Shown one piece after another: positions 5,940 through 6,176 of a stretch of 6,176 nt of DNA (position 1 is its first letter; each line of letters opens with the position of its first letter). The DNA is from Methanoregula sp. (GTDB lineage: Archaea > Halobacteriota > Methanomicrobia > Methanomicrobiales > Methanospirillaceae), in the NCBI GenBank assembly GCA_026394635.1, contig JAPKXV010000264.1, positions 1-6,176 on the forward strand, given 5' to 3'. A model generated the notes under the pieces. It saw only the letters and a program-made list of their open reading frames with translations, had not been told where the DNA came from and did not search any database. The position numbers were made by a program, and so were the translations under genes.

Positions 5940-5946
5940 CACCCCC
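5940..5946 (-). promoter_or_regulatory. Shine-Dalgarno site pointing to a CTG start
   Basis: GGGGGTG on the minus strand with a five-base spacer to CTG at 5932-5934. It decides the start of the pyrophosphatase N-terminal fragment. It also overlaps a tiny upstream reading frame, ATG ACG GGG GTG TAG (5937-5951). Confidence 0.5.
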
Positions 5947-5961
5947 GTCATGGTATTCTTT

Positions 5962-5977
5962 TTCACTAGTTCACTAG
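5962..5977. repeat. Tandem 8-bp repeat at the pyrophosphatase transcription start region
   Basis: TTCACTAG occurs twice head to tail (5962-5969, 5970-5977), creating two ACTAGT palindromes (5965-5970, 5973-5978). It lies about where transcription from the TATA box at 5993-6001 should start, a plausible place for a repressor site. Function is inferred from position only. Confidence 0.45.
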
Positions 5978-5992
5978 TATTGCAGGCATGTG

Positions 5993-6001
5993 AATAAATA
6001 A
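5993..6001 (-). promoter_or_regulatory. Box A promoter of the pyrophosphatase gene
   Basis: TTATTTATT on the minus strand, the best AT-rich box between the divergent pyrophosphatase and uvrA. Transcription would begin near 5970, giving a leader of roughly 35 bases to the CTG at 5934. Confidence 0.45.
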
Positions 6002-6068
6002 TGTCGTGGCAGGTAAGCAGCAGGGATCACAAATGTCCTGATCAGCGGCATGCCATGAAATAAATCTC

Positions 6069-6074
6069 TATAAA
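6069..6074 (+). promoter_or_regulatory. TATA box of uvrA
   Basis: TATAAA sits 31 bases before the G of the uvrA start codon's upstream flank (ATG at 6106). At the usual archaeal spacing transcription starts at about 6095-6102, so the mRNA has a leader of only a few bases or none. This agrees with the lack of a Shine-Dalgarno sequence before the ATG. Confidence 0.6.
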
Positions 6075-6105
6075 GTCCCCCGCAGATTATTACAGCACAA
6101 AAGCT

Positions 6106-6176
6106 ATGAAAAATATCATCATCAAAGGTGCACGCCAGCACAACCTGAAAAATATCAACGTGGAGATCCCCCGCGA
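6106..6176 (+). CDS. uvrA: UvrABC excinuclease subunit A, N-terminal start only
   Basis: The first 23 codons, cut by the window edge. The product begins MKNIIIKGARQHNLKNINVE and then IPR, the nearly invariant start of bacterial-type UvrA, just before the first Walker A motif, which lies beyond the window. UvrA is the DNA-damage-scanning ATPase of nucleotide excision repair and works with UvrB and UvrC; in mesophilic archaea this system is of bacterial origin. It has its own TATA box, is divergent from the pyrophosphatase, and is translated from a leaderless or very short-leader mRNA. Confidence 0.93.
   Translation, partial: MKNIIIKGARQHNLKNINVEIPR

Overview
The window looks like chromosomal DNA of a methanogenic archaeon. 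Methanomicrobiales (Methanoregula or Methanosphaerula type) is my best guess from the protein styles; this is an impression, not a database result. Archaeal hallmarks are AT-rich box A (TATA) promoters upstream of most genes, purine-rich or GGTG-type Shine-Dalgarno sites, a uvrA start only about 30 bases after a TATA box, a DmpI-like mini-tautomerase, and a CBS/DRTGG family II pyrophosphatase. Coding density is normal and genes lie on both strands.

Layout from left to right. Positions 1-193 are non-coding promoter DNA. A complete histone-deacetylase-family hydrolase follows on + (194-1177). It converges on a - strand pair: an RDD-family membrane protein (1890-2405) and, downstream of it, a small two-helix membrane protein (1203-1694), whose coding frame seems to begin upstream of its first ATG. 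A divergent promoter region (2406-2523) separates these from a flavodoxin gene on + (2524-2978), which carries an in-frame amber stop and a one-base deletion. Next on + is an unrecognised protein (3154-3957) built of short aromatic beta-type repeats with a charged, probably disordered tail. A 144-bp element with terminal inverted repeats, like a MITE or an internally deleted IS, lies just behind it (3964-4107).

The right part is a - strand unit: a family II manganese pyrophosphatase split into an N-terminal fragment (5641-5934) and a long C-terminal reading frame (4443-5714), followed by a 61-residue tautomerase (4162-4347). At the right edge uvrA begins divergently on + (6106 onward).

The genes do not form an obvious pathway. 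They are mostly housekeeping or accessory functions: deacetylation, membrane proteins, redox, phosphate metabolism and DNA repair. The most notable feature is the density of lesions. The flavodoxin has two, the pyrophosphatase has lost most of its first CBS domain at an 18-bp palindrome and has an abnormal start, and the small membrane protein lacks a convincing start. Either this is a decaying neighbourhood or the underlying sequence carries indel and assembly errors. I see no CRISPR array, tRNA, rRNA or recognisable defence system.
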